Below are positions 9,815 through 11,835 of a DNA stretch of 11,835 nucleotides, in pieces (position 1 is the first letter of the stretch; each line of letters opens with the position of its first letter). The notes beneath the pieces were generated by a model. That model searched no databases and was not told where the DNA came from. It saw only the letters and a program-made list of their open reading frames with translations. Origin of the DNA: an uncultured Bacilli bacterium (GTDB taxonomy: Bacteria; Bacillota_I; Bacilli_A; RF39; UBA660); contig CANRBD010000030.1 of NCBI GenBank assembly GCA_947628765.1, positions 1 through 11,835 of the forward strand, in the 5' to 3' direction. Made by a program: the position numbers and the translations under genes.

Positions 9815-10033
9815 TTACATATATTTCTGCATTTGTTTCATCATTTGATTGACTTGTTTTTGACTAGGAGTTCTACCCATTCCAGACATCATGGCCTTTA
9901 TCATTCTTTCATTAATAGGCGGATTTTTTTTCATTTCTTTTTTTGTTAGATGTCTAGCCACTAAAAAGCCAATAATCACACCAACTACAAGTCCACCTAA
10001 TATTTGTAATAAATCTATAAAAAATGCTCCCAC
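9815..10033 (-). CDS. yneF: UPF0154 family protein YneF
   Basis: A 72-residue protein with one N-terminal membrane helix (about residues 5-27) and a basic, Met-rich cytoplasmic tail. The tail carries the family hallmark KKNPPINERM (35-44) and the end SQKQVNQMMKQMQK. These match the UPF0154/YneF family, whose function is unknown. The start is GTG (10031-10033): AAAGGA lies 9 nt before it and the next in-frame Met is at residue 44, beyond the helix. It follows transketolase, as in B. subtilis, where yneF lies close to tkt. It has its own promoter at 10058-10086, though read-through from tkt is possible because no terminator separates them. Confidence 0.92.
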   Translation of the reverse strand: MGAFFIDLLQILGGLVVGVIIGFLVARHLTKKEMKKNPPINERMIKAMMSGMGRTPSQKQVNQMMKQMQKYM

Positions 10034-10057
10034 TATTATCAGTCCTTTCTATAAGGT

Positions 10058-10086
10058 ATTTTACTAGAAATTATGCCTTTTTTCAA
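10058..10086 (-). promoter_or_regulatory. Promoter of yneF
   Basis: On the minus strand TTGAAA (10081-10086), 17 nt, TAAAAT (10058-10063). It starts only 6 bases after the tkt stop codon. The transcript start would be near 10051, leaving a leader of about 18 nt with AAAGGA. Confidence 0.7.
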
Positions 10087-10092
10087 GAAAAA

Positions 10093-11835
10093 TTACAATA
10101 TTTTCTTAATCTTTTGTTTGATTTGTTCATAAGAAAAATCCATATAATTTAAAACATCAGATGTTTTAGCACTGGTGCCAAACGAATTTAACGTAATTAA
10201 GTATCTATCATTAGACACAAATCTTCTTAATTCTTGGCCGGTACTAGCTTCGATAAAGAAAGTTTTAACACCAAGAAGTAAAATGTCATTTTGATATTCT
10301 TTACTATTTTGTAAGAAAAGTTCCACCGATGGCATTGACACGACTCTAATATCATAACCGTCTTTTTGCAGTTCATCGGCTAAAGATAACGCAATACTAA
10401 CTTCAGAGCCTGTAGCAATTAAAATAGCATTGGGAAAATGATTTTCTTTTTTAACAATATAACCACCTTTAATAATTTCTTTAGGGTTAGTGCTTTCTAA
10501 AGCTTTAACTTTTTGTCTAGTTAAAATAACGGCACATGGTTTTTTTAACGAAAAAGCGGTTAAAAAACTACCTAAAGTTTCTTTAAAATCAGCCGGTCTA
10601 TAAACTGTCATATTAGGCATAGCTCTAAGGGCGGCTATTTGTTCAAGTGGCTGATGAGTCGGTCCATCTTCACCAACACAAATAGAATCATGTGTAAATA
10701 TATAAGTGACTGGTAAATCCATAAGGGCACTCATACGCATAGCGGGTTTTAAATAATCAGAAAACGCGAGAAATGTTGAGCCAAATGGTAAATAACCAAT
10801 AGTGGCCATACCATTTAAAATAGCTCCCATCGCATGTTCACGAACGCCAAACCAAATATTAGAACCATTATAATTATCTTTACTAAAATCCCCTTTACCG
10901 TCTAAATATGTTTTAGTGGCGCTCGCTAAATCAGCGCTGCCACCAAAAATTAAATCACTTTGATCACTGATAAAATTCAAAACTTTACTCATGCTATCTC
11001 TAGTCGCTTCATCTTTAATATCTTCAAATGGATTATTTTTGATTTGAAAATCGATATTACCATATTTAAAATCTTCCATTTGTTTAAGATTTTCTTGTTT
11101 ACTAATATATTCTTGATATTTTTGATTCCATAATTTAAATTTTTCATCGGTTCTGGTCGCAATCTCATCACGAAAAGCTTTGATAGCTAATGTATTGGTA
11201 TAAAAAGGTTCATTAGGAACTCCTAGTTTTTCCTTTAACTGTTTAATATCTTCATCAGTTAAAGGATTGCCGTGAGCTTTATTTGTACCTTCTAATATGG
11301 AATCTTTACCGAGAATCGTTTTTATTTCTATTAGGGCTGGCAAATCACTTTTTTTAGCTCTTTTAATGGCTTTATCAATTTCTGAAATACTGCCCCCATT
11401 TTTAACAAGCGTTGTATAAAAACCCATGGCATCGAAGCGTTCTCTTATATCTTCATCAAAAGTCATATTAGTGGAACCATCTAAAGATACATCATTGGAA
11501 TCATATAAAATAATTAAATTATCTAATTTCAAAGTTCCAGCCAAAGAAGAAGCTTCATAACTAATACCTTCCATTAAATCGCCATCACTACATAAAACAT
11601 AGACATAATTATCAATTAAAGTAGCATCTTTAAATTTTTCTTTTAAATGTTTAAGGCCGATAGCCATACCAACAGCAGAGGCTAGGCCTTGACCTAAAGG
11701 GCCTGTACTCATGTCCACTCCAGGAGTTAATTTATATTCCGGATGTCCTGGTGTTATTGAACCTAATTGTCTAAATTTTTTTAGGTCATCAAGAGTAATA
11801 AAATCGGCCATATAAAGACAGGCATATAATAAAGC
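10093..11835 (-). CDS. tkt: Transketolase, N-terminus beyond the window
   Basis: Thiamine-diphosphate enzyme of the non-oxidative pentose-phosphate pathway, moving two-carbon units between sugar phosphates. The frame stays open to the right edge (ALLYACLY precedes the Met at 11809-11811), so this Met is internal: about 580 residues are visible and some 70-85 N-terminal ones are missing. Seen in order: TPGHPEY and TGPLGQG, the thiamine-binding segment CSDGDLMEG with the following LYDSNDVSLDG, the pyrimidine-domain glutamate in VREHAM, the signature HDSICVGEDGPTHQPLEQ, and the C-terminal domain around ATGSEVSIAL. CSDGDLMEG has Ser where GDGDLMEG is more usual. No convincing terminator follows; the yneF promoter begins right after the TAA. 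Confidence 0.97.
   Translation of the reverse strand, partial: ALLYACLYMADFITLDDLKKFRQLGSITPGHPEYKLTPGVDMSTGPLGQGLASAVGMAIGLKHLKEKFKDATLIDNYVYVLCSDGDLMEGISYEASSLAGTLKLDNLIILYDSNDVSLDGSTNMTFDEDIRERFDAMGFYTTLVKNGGSISEIDKAIKRAKKSDLPALIEIKTILGKDSILEGTNKAHGNPLTDEDIKQLKEKLGVPNEPFYTNTLAIKAFRDEIATRTDEKFKLWNQKYQEYISKQENLKQMEDFKYGNIDFQIKNNPFEDIKDEATRDSMSKVLNFISDQSDLIFGGSADLASATKTYLDGKGDFSKDNYNGSNIWFGVREHAMGAILNGMATIGYLPFGSTFLAFSDYLKPAMRMSALMDLPVTYIFTHDSICVGEDGPTHQPLEQIAALRAMPNMTVYRPADFKETLGSFLTAFSLKKPCAVILTRQKVKALESTNPKEIIKGGYIVKKENHFPNAILIATGSEVSIALSLADELQKDGYDIRVVSMPSVELFLQNSKEYQNDILLLGVKTFFIEASTGQELRRFVSNDRYLITLNSFGTSAKTSDVLNYMDFSYEQIKQKIKKIL

Noticed and set aside
10087..10109. A/T-only inverted repeat at the end of tkt as a terminator
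   Set aside because: The stem has almost no G-C pairs and is not followed by a T-run. It overlaps coding sequence and the yneF promoter.
11809..11811. Met at 11809-11811 as the tkt start
   Set aside because: The frame continues to the window edge with family-like sequence, and transketolase needs about 80 more N-terminal residues.

Overview
The window looks like chromosomal DNA of a very AT-rich, low-GC Gram-positive bacterium (Bacillota, or a related wall-less or reduced lineage such as uncultured gut Mollicutes/RF39-type organisms). This rests on the base composition, strong AGGAGG-type ribosome binding sites, sigma-A-like promoters (TTGAAA/TTGACT, 17-18 nt, TATAAT-like) and Bacillus-like gene pairings. 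Trp codons that I checked are TGG, and all eleven genes end in TAA or TAG. The genetic code appears standard.

Layout from left to right. (1) 102-1796 (-): an acyl-CoA synthetase-type AMP-forming ligase with its own promoter, followed by two hairpins. (2) 1885-4918 (-): a three-gene operon in the order pyrG, a small lipoprotein, a CapA-like protein. It starts from an extended -10 promoter and a leader that contains a terminator-like hairpin just before the pyrG ribosome binding site. (3) 5043-6347 (+): a SpoVB/MurJ-superfamily flippase, divergent from pyrG, whose promoter places the start of transcription on the ATG (candidate leaderless mRNA). (4) 6356-7408 (-): a membrane-anchored protein with twelve tandem Cys-rich, calcium-loop-like repeats, convergent with the flippase. 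(5) 7537-7905 (+): a four-helix membrane protein of the TIGR04086/YrzE type. (6) 7902-9014 (-): tgt, queuosine tRNA-guanine transglycosylase, convergent with and overlapping the previous gene. (7) 9064-9738 (-): a Fic-domain protein with an N-terminal autoinhibitory motif. (8) 9815-10033 (-): yneF. (9) 10093-11835 (-): transketolase, cut by the right edge of the window.

From memory of the Bacillus subtilis map, the flippase/TIGR04086/tgt group and the tkt/yneF pair are both conserved neighbourhoods. The repeat-protein gene and the fic gene sit inside or between these groups and look like the accessory insertions. Biologically the window mixes nucleotide supply (CTP), tRNA modification, pentose-phosphate metabolism and envelope functions (flippase, CapA-like protein, lipoprotein, surface repeat protein).

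The most notable regulatory features are the pyrG leader hairpin (candidate CTP-responsive attenuator), a terminator nested in the fic promoter/ribosome-binding region, and a recurring arrangement in which stop codons lie inside the terminator hairpins. No rRNA, tRNA, CRISPR array, insertion sequence or transposase was seen. No stretch longer than about 130 bases lacks a gene.
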